From assembly GCF_014650915.1 (NCBI RefSeq), contig NZ_BMVW01000001.1:806001-870000 (forward strand): 64,000 nt of DNA, read 5' to 3'. Numbering within the stretch: the stretch's first letter is position 1; each line of letters begins with the position of its first letter. The position numbers were made by a program, and so were the translations under genes. This document shows positions 8,967 to 17,118 of the stretch, one piece after another. The notes under the pieces are model-generated. The model was not told where the DNA came from and did no database searches. It saw nothing but the letters and a program-made list of their open reading frames with translations. Source of the DNA: Streptomyces poonensis. Its GTDB lineage: Bacteria > Actinomycetota > Actinomycetes > Streptomycetales > Streptomycetaceae.

Positions 8967-9320
8967 TCATTCGTAACCGCGTTCCCCGTCGTCCTCGTCG
9001 TCCTCGTCGTCATCATCCTCGTCGAGGTCCCAGTCGGGCGAATCGGGGTCGTACTCGATCCGCTCACTGCTCCAGGAGGCCTGGGCCAGCTCCGTCCCGG
9101 GCACCTCGCCGACCAGGCCGAACGGATCGACCAGATACGCGAGGGCCTCAGCCGTGTCCTCCGTCACCGCACCGTTGGCGTGTACCCGCTCGTCCGGCGA
9201 CATATCGGGGTCGTCCTCGATCCGCCGCAGCGCGGCCCGGGTGACGGCGTCCGCGTCGTCGACCTCGACCACCAAGTCGACGCGAATCCGGACGAACCGT
9301 GGTGTCTCAGAAGTGCTCAT
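8967..9320 (-). CDS. Acidic hypothetical protein
   Basis: A 117-residue cytosolic protein beginning MSTSETPRFVRIRVDLVVEV. It has a probable small alpha/beta N-terminal domain and a C-terminal tail made almost entirely of Asp and Glu (WDLDEDDDDEDDEDDGERG). No enzymatic motif is recognisable. The upstream in-frame extension to 9566 runs through the promoter region of the divergent LAxTG gene and is not believed. The ribosome site is weak. The acidic tail suggests a DNA-mimic, chaperone-like or metal-binding property, but that is only inference. Confidence 0.75.
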   Translation of the reverse strand: MSTSETPRFVRIRVDLVVEVDDADAVTRAALRRIEDDPDMSPDERVHANGAVTEDTAEALAYLVDPFGLVGEVPGTELAQASWSSERIEYDPDSPDWDLDEDDDDEDDEDDGERGYE

Positions 9321-9430
9321 ACCCGGGAGCGTACGGCGGACCGGGCGCCCGACTTTCCCACGACCCGCGCCTTTCACTAGCATCGTTTCCCACGGCCAAT
9401 TCGCCAGCGCCACAAGGGGATCGATATTTC

Positions 9431-9817
9431 GTGTCCGCCGCACGCCGACCGTCGTCCACCGCCCGCCGCGGACTGCTGACCGCCACCGCCGCCGGAACGC
9501 TCCTCGCGGCCCTGTGGTTCGTCCCGTCCGCGAACGCCACACAGGACGACCCGGTTCAGCAGTCAACGAGCGGTACGGTCACGTCCCAGGACGCGCAGCC
9601 CGCGGACCCCTCGGGATCCACGGGCTCCGCTGACTCCATGGGCTCCGCTGACTCCACAGGAGCGAACGCCACGGGAGTGGCCACCGCGCACACCCGGCTC
9701 GCCGACACCGGAAGCTTCGACTCCACCCCGTACATCGTCGGCGGCACCCTCTTCCTGAGCCTGGGCGCGGGCTTCGTGGCGTACTCGGTACGCCGGGAGC
9801 GCACGGCACTCTCCTGA
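9431..9817 (+). CDS. Small secreted protein with LAxTG sortase signal
   Basis: A 128-residue surface protein. A signal peptide (RRGLLTATAAGTLLAALWFV followed by PSANA) is followed by a short Ser/Asp/Gly-rich region with a repeated Gly-Ser-Ala-Asp-Ser-Met/Thr pattern, then RLADTG, a hydrophobic helix (YIVGGTLFLSLGAGFVAYSV) and RRER. LAxTG followed by a helix and positive tail is the recognition signal of class E sortases in Streptomyces, so the product should be covalently attached to the wall or be a very short chaplin-like anchor. GTG at 9431 has AAGGGG 11 bases upstream; earlier in-frame starts lie inside the neighbouring promoter region. No enzyme domain is present. Confidence 0.85.
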   Translation: MSAARRPSSTARRGLLTATAAGTLLAALWFVPSANATQDDPVQQSTSGTVTSQDAQPADPSGSTGSADSMGSADSTGANATGVATAHTRLADTGSFDSTPYIVGGTLFLSLGAGFVAYSVRRERTALS

Positions 9818-9825
9818 CCTCGACT

Positions 9826-9874
9826 GTCAGGCGTCAGGCGTCAGGCGTCAGGCGTCAGGCGTCAGGCGTCAGGC
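9826..9874. repeat. Seven tandem copies of a 7-bp unit at the hutH stop
   Basis: GTCAGGC is repeated seven times without error. The last copy overlaps the hutH stop codon (9869-9871), so each unit copies the stop-codon neighbourhood. It fills the convergent gap between the LAxTG gene and hutH. Confidence 0.95.
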
Positions 9875-11431
9875 CAACGGTCCCGTCACCGTCTCCACCG
9901 CCGCCACCAGACGCCCCTGCCGGACGAAGGTGTCCGCCGCCGCCAGGTCGGGGGCGAGGAAGCGGTCCGGTCCCGGGCCGCCGACGCCGGCCTCGCGGAG
10001 GGCCTTGACGACCGCCCGGGTGGCCGGGGCCGGGGTCAGACCCTCGCGCAGTTCGATCGCGCGCGCGGCCGCGTAGAGCTCGACGGCGAGGACCCGGGCC
10101 AGGGCGTCGACCGCCGTCCGCAGCTTGCGCGCCGCGGACCAGCCCATCGACACGTGGTCCTCCTGCATGGCCGAGGAGGGGATGGAGTCGGCGGAGGCGG
10201 GCACCGCGAGCCGCTTCATCTCGCTCACCAGGGCCGCCTGCGTGTACTGGGCGATCATCAGCCCGGAGTCGACGCCCGGGTCGTCGGCGAGGAACGGCGG
10301 CAGCCCGTGGCTGCGGTTCTTGTCGAGGAGCCGGTCCGTACGGCGCTCCGCGATGGACGCGAGGTCGGCGGCCGCGACGGCGAGGAAGTCGAGGACGTAC
10401 GCGACCGGGGCGCCGTGGAAGTTCCCGTTGGACTCGACGCGCCCGTCCGGCAGGACCACCGGGTTGTCCACCGCCGCCGCGAGCTCCCGCTCGGCCACCA
10501 CGCGCGCGTGGGCGACCGTGTCCCGGCCGGCGCCCGCGACCTGCGGGGCACAGCGCACCGAGTACGCGTCCTGCACGCGGGGCGCGTCGTCCTGATGGTG
10601 ACCGGTCAGGCCCGACCCCTTCAGCACCGCCAGCATGTTGGCGGCGGAGGCGGCCTGGCCGGGGTGCGGGCGGATCGCGTGCAGTTCGGGGGCGAGCACC
10701 CGGTCCGTGCCGAGCAGGGCCTCCAGGGTCAGGGCCGCCGTGACGTCCGCCGACTTGTACAGCAGGTCGAGGTCGGCGAGGGCCATGAGCAGCATGCCGA
10801 GCATGCCGTCGGTGCCGTTGAGGAGGGCGAGCCCCTCCTTCTCGCGGAGTTCGACGGGAGTGATGCCGTGGGCGGCCAGCAGCTCGCCCGCCGGGCGGAC
10901 GACGCCGTCGGGGCCCTCCGCCTCGCCCTCGCCCATCAGGGTCAGCGCGCAGTGGGAGAGGGGCGCGAGGTCGCCGGAGCAGCCCAGCGAGCCGTACTCG
11001 TGGACGACCGGGGTGATGCCCGCGTTCAGTACGGCGGCCATGGTCCGGGCGACCTCCGGGCGCACCCCCGTGTGGCCCGAACAGACGGTCTTCAGGCGCA
11101 GGAACATCAGCGCGCGGACCACCTCGCGCTCGACGCGCGGGCCCATGCCGGCGGCGTGCGAGCGCACGATGTTGCGCTGGAGCTGTGTGCGCAGCTCATG
11201 GCCGATGTGCCGGGTGGCGAGGGCACCGAAGCCGGTCGAGACGCCGTAGACCGGATCCGGCTTGGCCGCCAGCGCCTCCACGATCTCGCGGGCGGCGGTC
11301 AGGGCCGCCACCGCCTCGTCGGCGAGTTCGACCCGGGCGCCGCCACGCGCCACGGCCACGACGTCGTCCGCGGTGATCCCGGACGTCCCGAGTACCACCG
11401 TGTCCACCGTGTCCCCAGTGTGCATATCCAT
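9869..11431 (-). CDS. hutH: Histidine ammonia-lyase
   Basis: Converts L-histidine to urocanate and ammonia, the first step of histidine use; 520 residues, cytosolic. The electrophilic MIO prosthetic group forms from an internal tripeptide, here Cys151-Ser152-Gly153 in GSLGCSGDLAPLSHC. Most family members have Ala-Ser-Gly; the Cys form is, to my recollection, normal for Streptomyces HutH. Other landmarks are YGVSTGFGAL, GPRVEREVVRALMFLR and the C-terminal QEDHVSMGW. The ATG at 11431 is preceded by TACGAT with a seven-base gap, which points to a leaderless transcript and supports this start (MDMHT) over the longer frame to 11467. No other hut gene is adjacent. Confidence 0.97.
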   Translation of the reverse strand: MDMHTGDTVDTVVLGTSGITADDVVAVARGGARVELADEAVAALTAAREIVEALAAKPDPVYGVSTGFGALATRHIGHELRTQLQRNIVRSHAAGMGPRVEREVVRALMFLRLKTVCSGHTGVRPEVARTMAAVLNAGITPVVHEYGSLGCSGDLAPLSHCALTLMGEGEAEGPDGVVRPAGELLAAHGITPVELREKEGLALLNGTDGMLGMLLMALADLDLLYKSADVTAALTLEALLGTDRVLAPELHAIRPHPGQAASAANMLAVLKGSGLTGHHQDDAPRVQDAYSVRCAPQVAGAGRDTVAHARVVAERELAAAVDNPVVLPDGRVESNGNFHGAPVAYVLDFLAVAAADLASIAERRTDRLLDKNRSHGLPPFLADDPGVDSGLMIAQYTQAALVSEMKRLAVPASADSIPSSAMQEDHVSMGWSAARKLRTAVDALARVLAVELYAAARAIELREGLTPAPATRAVVKALREAGVGGPGPDRFLAPDLAAADTFVRQGRLVAAVETVTGPLA

Positions 11432-11438
11432 ATTCAGG

Positions 11439-11444
11439 ATCGTA
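11439..11444 (-). promoter_or_regulatory. Leaderless -10 element of hutH
   Basis: TACGAT on the minus strand ends seven bases before the ATG at 11431; no ribosome site is visible. Confidence 0.5.
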
Positions 11445-11537
11445 GGTACTGAATCGCCGAATGTCACGACCGATCATCGGGCGGGGTCCTTACCCTTCGC
11501 GTCGCCCTTCGCGTCGCCCCTCGCGTCACCTCCCGCC

Positions 11538-12698
11538 TCACGGTCTGCGTCCCCGGATGCGGCGCCGCTCCCCCGTGGGCGAGGGCCCGTCCGCGGGGCG
11601 GTCGGCGAGGCGCACCACCGGGTCGTCCGGGCCCTGCCGCCCCGCCACCACCGGCTTCGGCGAGCGTTCGGCCTTCGCGCGGTACTGCGCCGCGTCCGCG
11701 AGCCGGAACAGCCGGCGCGCCGACGGCACGGCGCCGATGGGGTCCTGGGTGGACGCCACCCCGCAGGCGACGCCCTCACCCAGCTCCAGGCCGGCCGCGC
11801 GGCGGCAGAGCTCGTCCGCCGCCTTCACCACGTCGTCCGCCGGCGGGCCCACCGCCAGCAGACAGAACTCGTCCCCGCCGAGCCGCGCCGCCAGCGTGCC
11901 CGGCAGCATCGCGCCGCACAGCGAGAGCACCGAGCCGAACCGTTCCAGCAGCCGGTCGCCCGCCGCGTGGCCGTGGGTGTCGTTGACCCACTTCAGCCCG
12001 TTCATGTCGCAGACCACCAGGCTCACCACCGTCCCGTCGACACGGTGCCGCTCGATCGCCTCGCCGAGCCGGACGTCGACCGCGCGGCGGTTGGCGAGCC
12101 CGGTCAGCGCGTCCGTGAACGCCAGCTGACGGGCCTCCTCCACCTGCTCGGTCTGCGCGATGCCGGCCGCGACGACGGCCGCCAGCACGGTCGCGAACTC
12201 GGCGTCCTCCGCCCGGAACGTCTCCGCCCCGGCCGGGCGCGCGACGTACAGCTCGCCCCACGCGCGCCCGTGCAGCACCACCGGCGCCACCACGCAGGAC
12301 CCGCGGCCCCGGCGGCGCAGGGCCGCGACGCGCTGGTGGCAGTACCCGTCGTCCGCGCCGGAGGGCCCGCCCGGTCCCTCCGCGGTCTCGACCCAGGCGC
12401 TGGGCCCGATCCCGCCCGCCCAGCGGTCGTGCAGGAACTCGGTGATCTCCGGGAACTGGTGCACCGGATAGACCTCCCCGTCCGGGAACTCCTCCTCGTC
12501 CGGCGCCCTGTCCCCCACATTGACGAGGACCCGCAGCCGACCCCGCTCCCGCTCCCACACCGACAGCGCGGCAAAGCCCCCGTCCAGCGCGCGGCACGCC
12601 CCCACGGCCGCCGCCCGCCAGGACTCGCGGGGCGTGGTGGCGGCCGCCATGCCCTGCGCCAGCGCCACCACGGCCCGCAGCCGAACGTCCTCACCCAT
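11538..12698 (-). CDS. GAF-GGDEF diguanylate cyclase
   Basis: Makes cyclic di-GMP, the messenger that holds Streptomyces in vegetative growth through BldD. 386 residues: an N-terminal GAF-like sensor (about 10-190, with CVVAPVVLHGRAWGELYVARP) and a GGDEF domain starting at LAFTDALTGLANRRAVD. The catalytic signature RLGGDEF is intact (GGDEF at 274-278), so activity is expected. No EAL domain is present. An RxxD-type inhibitory site is not evident. A short Arg/Pro-rich tail follows. It is separated from the enoyl-CoA hydratase gene by a striking inverted repeat (12739-12765). An adenylate cyclase gene lies only 2 kb away. Confidence 0.93.
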   Translation of the reverse strand: MGEDVRLRAVVALAQGMAAATTPRESWRAAAVGACRALDGGFAALSVWERERGRLRVLVNVGDRAPDEEEFPDGEVYPVHQFPEITEFLHDRWAGGIGPSAWVETAEGPGGPSGADDGYCHQRVAALRRRGRGSCVVAPVVLHGRAWGELYVARPAGAETFRAEDAEFATVLAAVVAAGIAQTEQVEEARQLAFTDALTGLANRRAVDVRLGEAIERHRVDGTVVSLVVCDMNGLKWVNDTHGHAAGDRLLERFGSVLSLCGAMLPGTLAARLGGDEFCLLAVGPPADDVVKAADELCRRAAGLELGEGVACGVASTQDPIGAVPSARRLFRLADAAQYRAKAERSPKPVVAGRQGPDDPVVRLADRPADGPSPTGERRRIRGRRP

Positions 12699-12738
12699 CA
12701 GTCCAGACTAGGTATGTTTATGGTGTTTTGTGCATCAG

Positions 12739-12765
12739 GATGATGCATCGGGACGATGCATCATC
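12739..12765. promoter_or_regulatory. GATGATGCATC inverted repeat upstream of the cyclase
   Basis: Perfect 11-bp inverted repeat (12739-12749 and 12755-12765) with a five-base spacer; a further TGCATC lies at 12731-12736. It is AT-rich relative to its surroundings and 41 bases upstream of the diguanylate cyclase start. It fits an operator at least as well as a terminator, since no G/C-rich stem is present. Confidence 0.55.
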
Positions 12766-12824
12766 GACGGCCGGCCGGGCGGCCCTCCGGGGGCCGGAGG
12801 ACGGACCCGGGACCGGACCCGAGA

Positions 12825-13631
12825 TCACTCCCCGGGCCACTCCGGCGCACGCTTCTCGTTGAACGCCGCGACGCCCTCCGCGCGGTCCCCGGAGAAGGCG
12901 ACGGACCGCCACGCCGCGTCCTCCACTTCCAGCCCGGCCCGCAGGTCGAGCCCGTGCCCGAGCCGCAGCGCACGCTTGGCGGCCCGCAGCCCCACGGGCG
13001 AGTTCCCCGCGATCCGGGCGGCCAGTGCCAGCGCCTCCGTACGGTCCTGCCCCGCGTCCACCAGCCGGTCGACGAGCCCCAGCTCCCCCGCCTCGGCGGC
13101 CTCCAGGCGCCGGGCGGTGAAGATCAGCTCGGCGGCACGCGCGGCCCCGACCCGGCGCGGCAGCAGCTGCGTACCGCCACCGCCCGGGATCACCCCCACG
13201 GACACCTCGGGCAGCCCGACCACCGCCGTACGGTCCGCCACGATCAGGTCGCACGACAGGGCCAGCTCGAACCCGCCGCCCAGCGCGAAGCCGTGCACGG
13301 CGGCGATCGTGGGCATCGGCAGCTCCAGCACGCCGGTGTACGCGGCGCGTGCCACGGGCCGCTGGCGCACGAGATCGGCGTCGCTGAAGGAGTTCCGTTC
13401 CTTCAGGTCGGCGCCCACGCAGAAGGCCCGCTCATGGGTGGAGGTCAGCACCACCACGCGGGCGTCCCGGTCGGCGGCCAGGGCCTCGCAGGCCGCGGCG
13501 ATCGAGCGGGCCATCCCCGTCGAGACCGCGTTCATGGCCTTGGGGCGGTCGAGGACGAGCTCCGCGACGTACCCGTGCCGCCGTACGCCGACGAACTCCC
13601 CGAACCGCCGCTCGTCCGCGTGTTCCGCCAT
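12825..13631 (-). CDS. Enoyl-CoA hydratase/isomerase family protein
   Basis: Crotonase-fold enzyme of 268 residues expected to hydrate enoyl-CoA in fatty-acid or branched-chain degradation. The oxyanion-hole segment CVGADLKERN and the active-site region HGFALGGGFELALSCDLIVA are present, the latter with Glu in the GGGFE context used by hydratases. The C-terminal helix FNEKRAPEWPGE is typical of full-length members. The ATG at 13631 has GGGAGG six to ten bases upstream. Two GTTAAC half-sites lie just before the ribosome site and may control it. No other beta-oxidation gene is adjacent, although the acyl-CoA carboxylase locus lies 3.5 kb away. Confidence 0.92.
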   Translation of the reverse strand: MAEHADERRFGEFVGVRRHGYVAELVLDRPKAMNAVSTGMARSIAAACEALAADRDARVVVLTSTHERAFCVGADLKERNSFSDADLVRQRPVARAAYTGVLELPMPTIAAVHGFALGGGFELALSCDLIVADRTAVVGLPEVSVGVIPGGGGTQLLPRRVGAARAAELIFTARRLEAAEAGELGLVDRLVDAGQDRTEALALAARIAGNSPVGLRAAKRALRLGHGLDLRAGLEVEDAAWRSVAFSGDRAEGVAAFNEKRAPEWPGE

Positions 13632-13643
13632 GACACCCTCCCG

Positions 13644-13659
13644 GTTAACGCGAGTTAAC
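13644..13659. promoter_or_regulatory. Paired GTTAAC operator-like site
   Basis: Two palindromic GTTAAC hexamers whose centres are ten bases apart (13644-13649, 13654-13659), 13-28 bases upstream of the enoyl-CoA hydratase start. The spacing is one helical turn, as expected for a dimeric TetR-like repressor. Confidence 0.5.
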
Positions 13660-13880
13660 TACCAGCGCTCCCGATCATCGCAGCCGGGTCCGGCCGGGGG
13701 AAGCCCGGGCCGCGGTGGGGCGGGGCGGGCGGCACAGCCGCGCCCGCCCCCATGAGCCGTTCAGCCCTTCAGTCGTTCGTGTGACAGTCTTCCCGACTTC
13801 TCTCCCGTCCCCCTTGGGGCTCATAGCCTGCACCGCACAGCGCAGCGGGGGCGCGAGGCGCTCAGGGAGGGGAACGAGCC

Positions 13881-14552
13881 GTGACGTGGATGCCGACCGG
13901 AACGGGCACGGAGGCACCGGGCGCAGCGCGCACCGGTCCCGGCCGGCACCGCAAGCCCCGTCCCCGGCGGCTGCTGATCGCGCTGGGCGGGCTGGCGCTG
14001 ACGGCGGGGGCGCTGGGGATCCTGCGGCTGCTGGCGCCCGTGACGCCCGGCGGGGACGCCGGGGAGGGCGCCGCAGGGCCGAAGGCCGTCGGTGGCGCCG
14101 GAAGCGCGGACGATGCGCCCCAGGTGGCGGCGAACACGGAGACCACGCCCCCGGCGGACTCCGCGGACCCCGGTCCCGGCCCCGGCTCGAGCACGCGCCG
14201 GGGCTCCCCCGCCGGCGGTCCCGCCCGTCGTACGGCCCCGACTCCGGCCCCGGCCGCGCCGGTCACGTCCTCCGGCACCGCGTCCCGGTCACTCGGCGCC
14301 GACGTCCCGGCCCCGTCCATCGACTCCGGCGGCGCCTCACCGGCACCGGGCGCCACGGCACCCACCGCGCCCGCGCGGCCACCGGCCGCCACCGAGCCCA
14401 CCGCACCGCGGCCCGCCCCGGGCGGGACCGCCCCCGCCCCGGCCCCGGCTCCCGACCGGCCGGACCTGTGTCTGCCGGTCGTCGGAGTGTGCGTCGAGCT
14501 GGGCCCGGCGGCCCACCGAACGATCCCCGGGGACACCCCGCCGCGGTCCTGA
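13881..14552 (+). CDS. Pro/Ala-rich membrane-anchored hypothetical protein
   Basis: A 223-residue protein with an Arg/Lys-rich N-terminus, one transmembrane helix (about 33-55, RLLIALGGLALTAGALGILR) and a long disordered extracytoplasmic region made of Pro, Ala, Thr and Gly. It ends in a short ordered segment DRPDLCLPVVGVCVELG with two cysteines that could form a disulfide. GTG start with a strong GGGAGGGG ribosome site. No family is recognised. It ends three bases from the convergent adenylate cyclase stop. Confidence 0.75.
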   Translation: MTWMPTGTGTEAPGAARTGPGRHRKPRPRRLLIALGGLALTAGALGILRLLAPVTPGGDAGEGAAGPKAVGGAGSADDAPQVAANTETTPPADSADPGPGPGSSTRRGSPAGGPARRTAPTPAPAAPVTSSGTASRSLGADVPAPSIDSGGASPAPGATAPTAPARPPAATEPTAPRPAPGGTAPAPAPAPDRPDLCLPVVGVCVELGPAAHRTIPGDTPPRS

Positions 14553-14555
14553 GTA

Positions 14556-15779
14556 CTACCCCTCGGGCCGCCGCGTGAGCAGCCACGGCTCCACGACGCC
14601 CAGACCGCGCACCGGGCGCTGCCACATCGGCTGGAGCGCGAAACGGTACGAGGGCGGCTCCTCGCCCTCCTTCTCCGCGGTGGCCGCGGCCTCGGCGGCC
14701 TCCGCCTCGGAGACGGGGGCCTCGCCGGTCCGGATGATCTCCTCCGCGAACGCCGTGTCCACCAGCACGGCGTCCCGCGGGGCTATGGAGGTGAGCCGCG
14801 AGGCCAGGTTCACCGTCGTACCGAAGACGTCGCCCATCCGCGTGGTCACCGTGCCGAACGCCATGCCGACGCGCAGCTCCGGCATCGTCTCGTCGTTGGC
14901 CATGGTCTCTATCAGGCGGAGCGCGATCTCGGCGGCCACGCCCGCGTCGTCCGCGGCGTACAGCACCTCGTCGCCGAGCGTCTTGATGAGCCGGCCGCCG
15001 TGCGCGGCCACCAGGTCGGCCGCCGTCGTCTCGAAGGCCTCGACCAGCTCGCCGAGCTCCTCCTCCTCCATCCGGCGCGTCAGCCGGGTGAAGCCGACCA
15101 GGTCGGCGAAGCCGACGGCGAGCCGGCGGTCGACCATCTCCTCGTCGTCGGCGGCCTGCACGACCCGGCCGGTCGCGGCGGCGAGCTGGCGCCGCCAGAC
15201 ATAGACGAGGAACTCCTCCAGCTCCGGCAGCAGCAGTTCGATCAGCGGATACGTGACCTCGGTCCGCGTCATCCCCGGCTCGGGCGGCTCGGTCAGGCCC
15301 TCCAGGAAGGAGTCGATCTGCCACTCGGCGAGCCGGGCCGTGGTCTGCCCGGTGGAACGGGCCACCTGCACCGCCATCGCCTCGCTGAGCAGCCCCGCCT
15401 CGACCAGACCGGCGAGGCGGCGCAGCGCGAGGACGTCCGCCTCGGTGAGCGCCTTGGCCTGCCCTATGTCGGCGAACCCCATGGCGCGCCAGAAACGGGA
15501 CGCCAGCTCCATGGACACACCCGCGCTGCGCGCCGCCTGGAAGGGGGTGTAGCGGCGCTCGGCGCCGAGGATGAGCTGTTCGAGGCGGAGCGCCAGCGGG
15601 TCCTCGACGGGGTCGGCGCCCTGCGCGCCGGGCCGGCCCGGCGCGTTCCCGCGGGCCCGGTTCTCGGCGCGCTCGGCCCGTGCGCCCGACGCGTCACTGG
15701 CGGACCCGGCGGTACGGTCCGGGTCGCCGTCGGGGGCGGGGTGTGCGCCCGTGCCGGAACCCGTGTCGTCGACGGTCAC
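14556..15779 (-). CDS. cya: Class III adenylate cyclase
   Basis: Makes cAMP, which in Streptomyces is needed for germination and aerial growth through Crp. 407 residues: an acidic disordered leader (1-60), a helical N-terminal domain with an HTH-like segment (YTPFQAARSAGVSMELASRF) and a class III cyclase domain from about 220. Metal-binding Asp226 (VGFADLVGFTR) and Asp270 (KTLGDEVLY) are present, as is Lys in the same TLGDE motif and the later NLASRLTSIA helix. No transmembrane segment is seen, so it is a soluble cyclase. The N-terminal domain matches the actinobacterial pH-sensing or autoinhibitory type only loosely. GTG start with GGAAGGG upstream. Confidence 0.95.
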   Translation of the reverse strand: MTVDDTGSGTGAHPAPDGDPDRTAGSASDASGARAERAENRARGNAPGRPGAQGADPVEDPLALRLEQLILGAERRYTPFQAARSAGVSMELASRFWRAMGFADIGQAKALTEADVLALRRLAGLVEAGLLSEAMAVQVARSTGQTTARLAEWQIDSFLEGLTEPPEPGMTRTEVTYPLIELLLPELEEFLVYVWRRQLAAATGRVVQAADDEEMVDRRLAVGFADLVGFTRLTRRMEEEELGELVEAFETTAADLVAAHGGRLIKTLGDEVLYAADDAGVAAEIALRLIETMANDETMPELRVGMAFGTVTTRMGDVFGTTVNLASRLTSIAPRDAVLVDTAFAEEIIRTGEAPVSEAEAAEAAATAEKEGEEPPSYRFALQPMWQRPVRGLGVVEPWLLTRRPEG

Positions 15780-16032
15780 GCCTGCTGCCCTTCCGATCTG
15801 CCACGGTCAGGTATCGACCGGCCTCAACTGTACGGCAGGTGTGCGCTGGCTCACTCCTCCGTCAGGGACCGCCGCCCGCACCGGCCGGAGCGGGCCGGAG
15901 CTGTCCGCTGCGGTCCGGTGCGGTCCGTGCGGTCCGATGCCGGCCCCGGGTCGTGCGGACTGATCGCTTCCGGTGTTCACCCGGCCCGGCCGAGTACCCC
16001 GGCCGCCCCCCGGGTCACACAGGCCGTACGGG

Positions 16033-16905
16033 TCACGCGGGCCGCAGATGCACGATGTCCCCGGCCCCGACCGGCTGCCGCACGCCTTCGTCCGTGGCCA
16101 GCACCAGGCGGCCGTCGCCGTCGACCGCGACCGCCTCGCCGACGAGCGAGCGGTCGCCGGGCAGTTCTGCGCGGACGGTGCGGCCGAGCGTCGCGCAGCC
16201 CGCCGCGTAGGTCTCCTGGAGCCCGCTCACGGCGGGGTCGCCCCCGGCCGCGCGCCAGGTGCCGTACCAGTGCTCCAGCGACCGCAGCACCGCCCGCAGC
16301 AGCGGATCGCGGTCGGTGTTCGCGGCGCCCGCGAGCGCGAGCGAGCCGGCCGTGGGCACGGGCAGTTCGTTCTCCCGGAGCGTGACGTTGAGGCCGATGC
16401 CGATGACGACGCCGTCGGTACCGGCGCGCTCGGCGAGGATGCCGCCGGCCTTGCGTTCCTCGCCGCCGACCCGTACGAGCAGGTCGTTGGGCCACTTCAG
16501 CGCCGTGTCCACGCCGGCCGCGCGGGACAGCCCGGTCGCCACCGCGACCCCGGTGAGCAGCGGCAGCCAGCCCCAGCGGTCGACGGGCACCTCCGTCGGC
16601 CTGAGCAGCACGGAGAAGAACAGACCGGAGCGGGCCGGCGCGGTCCAGACGCGGTCCAGCCGGCCGCGTGCGGAGCGCTGGGCCTCGGCGACGAGCACCG
16701 CGCCCTCGGGGAGGCCCGCGGCGCGGTCGACGAGGTCGGTGTTGGTGGAGCCGGTCTCGGGTACGACGTCCAGCGAGCTCCACAGCCCGCCCTCGCGCAC
16801 CAGCGCCCGGCGCAGGCCCGTGGCGTTCAGGGGCGGCCGGTCCAGGTCGGACCAGCGGCTGCCGTTCGTCCGGTCGTTCGCGTCTGAGGCATCTCGGGGC
16901 GTCAT
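16033..16905 (-). CDS. birA: Biotin--[acetyl-CoA-carboxylase] ligase
   Basis: Activates biotin with ATP and transfers it to the Lys of the AccA2 biotin carrier domain encoded 5 kb away. About 290 residues, monofunctional: no N-terminal HTH repressor domain precedes the catalytic core. Core motifs are TGSTNTDL, the biotin loop in the form SARGRLDRVW (family GRGRxxR), and KWPNDLLV; the C-terminal SH3-like domain holds GEAVAVDGDGRLVL. The ATG at 16905 has GGGTGG upstream and was preferred to the 18-codon longer frame. Divergent from pccB, the carboxylase beta subunit, which fits a shared role. Confidence 0.95.
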   Translation of the reverse strand: MTPRDASDANDRTNGSRWSDLDRPPLNATGLRRALVREGGLWSSLDVVPETGSTNTDLVDRAAGLPEGAVLVAEAQRSARGRLDRVWTAPARSGLFFSVLLRPTEVPVDRWGWLPLLTGVAVATGLSRAAGVDTALKWPNDLLVRVGGEERKAGGILAERAGTDGVVIGIGLNVTLRENELPVPTAGSLALAGAANTDRDPLLRAVLRSLEHWYGTWRAAGGDPAVSGLQETYAAGCATLGRTVRAELPGDRSLVGEAVAVDGDGRLVLATDEGVRQPVGAGDIVHLRPA

Positions 16906-17118
16906 GCAACCCACCCTAGGTGTGGTAAACGCCGCACTGCCGAACGGTAGCCCCACCACTACGCTACGGATGAGTAACCGTCCCCACTTCTGAGCAGGTA
17001 CCGAGAGGTACCGACTCCGTACTCCCGCATCCCCCGATCACCTACCGATCACGTACCCGGCGGGTACCGAGCCCGTCACCCTCACGTCCCCCATGAGCAG
17101 GCAGGGAGCCGCATCCCG

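Noticed and set aside
8967..9566. Long form (199 residues) of the acidic protein
   Set aside because: The first 82 codons overlap the divergent gene's start and signal peptide; ATG at 9320 is more credible.
10973..10981. Cys-Ser-Gly instead of Ala-Ser-Gly in HutH as a defect
   Set aside because: I recall the same Cys in other Streptomyces HutH sequences, so it appears normal for the group.
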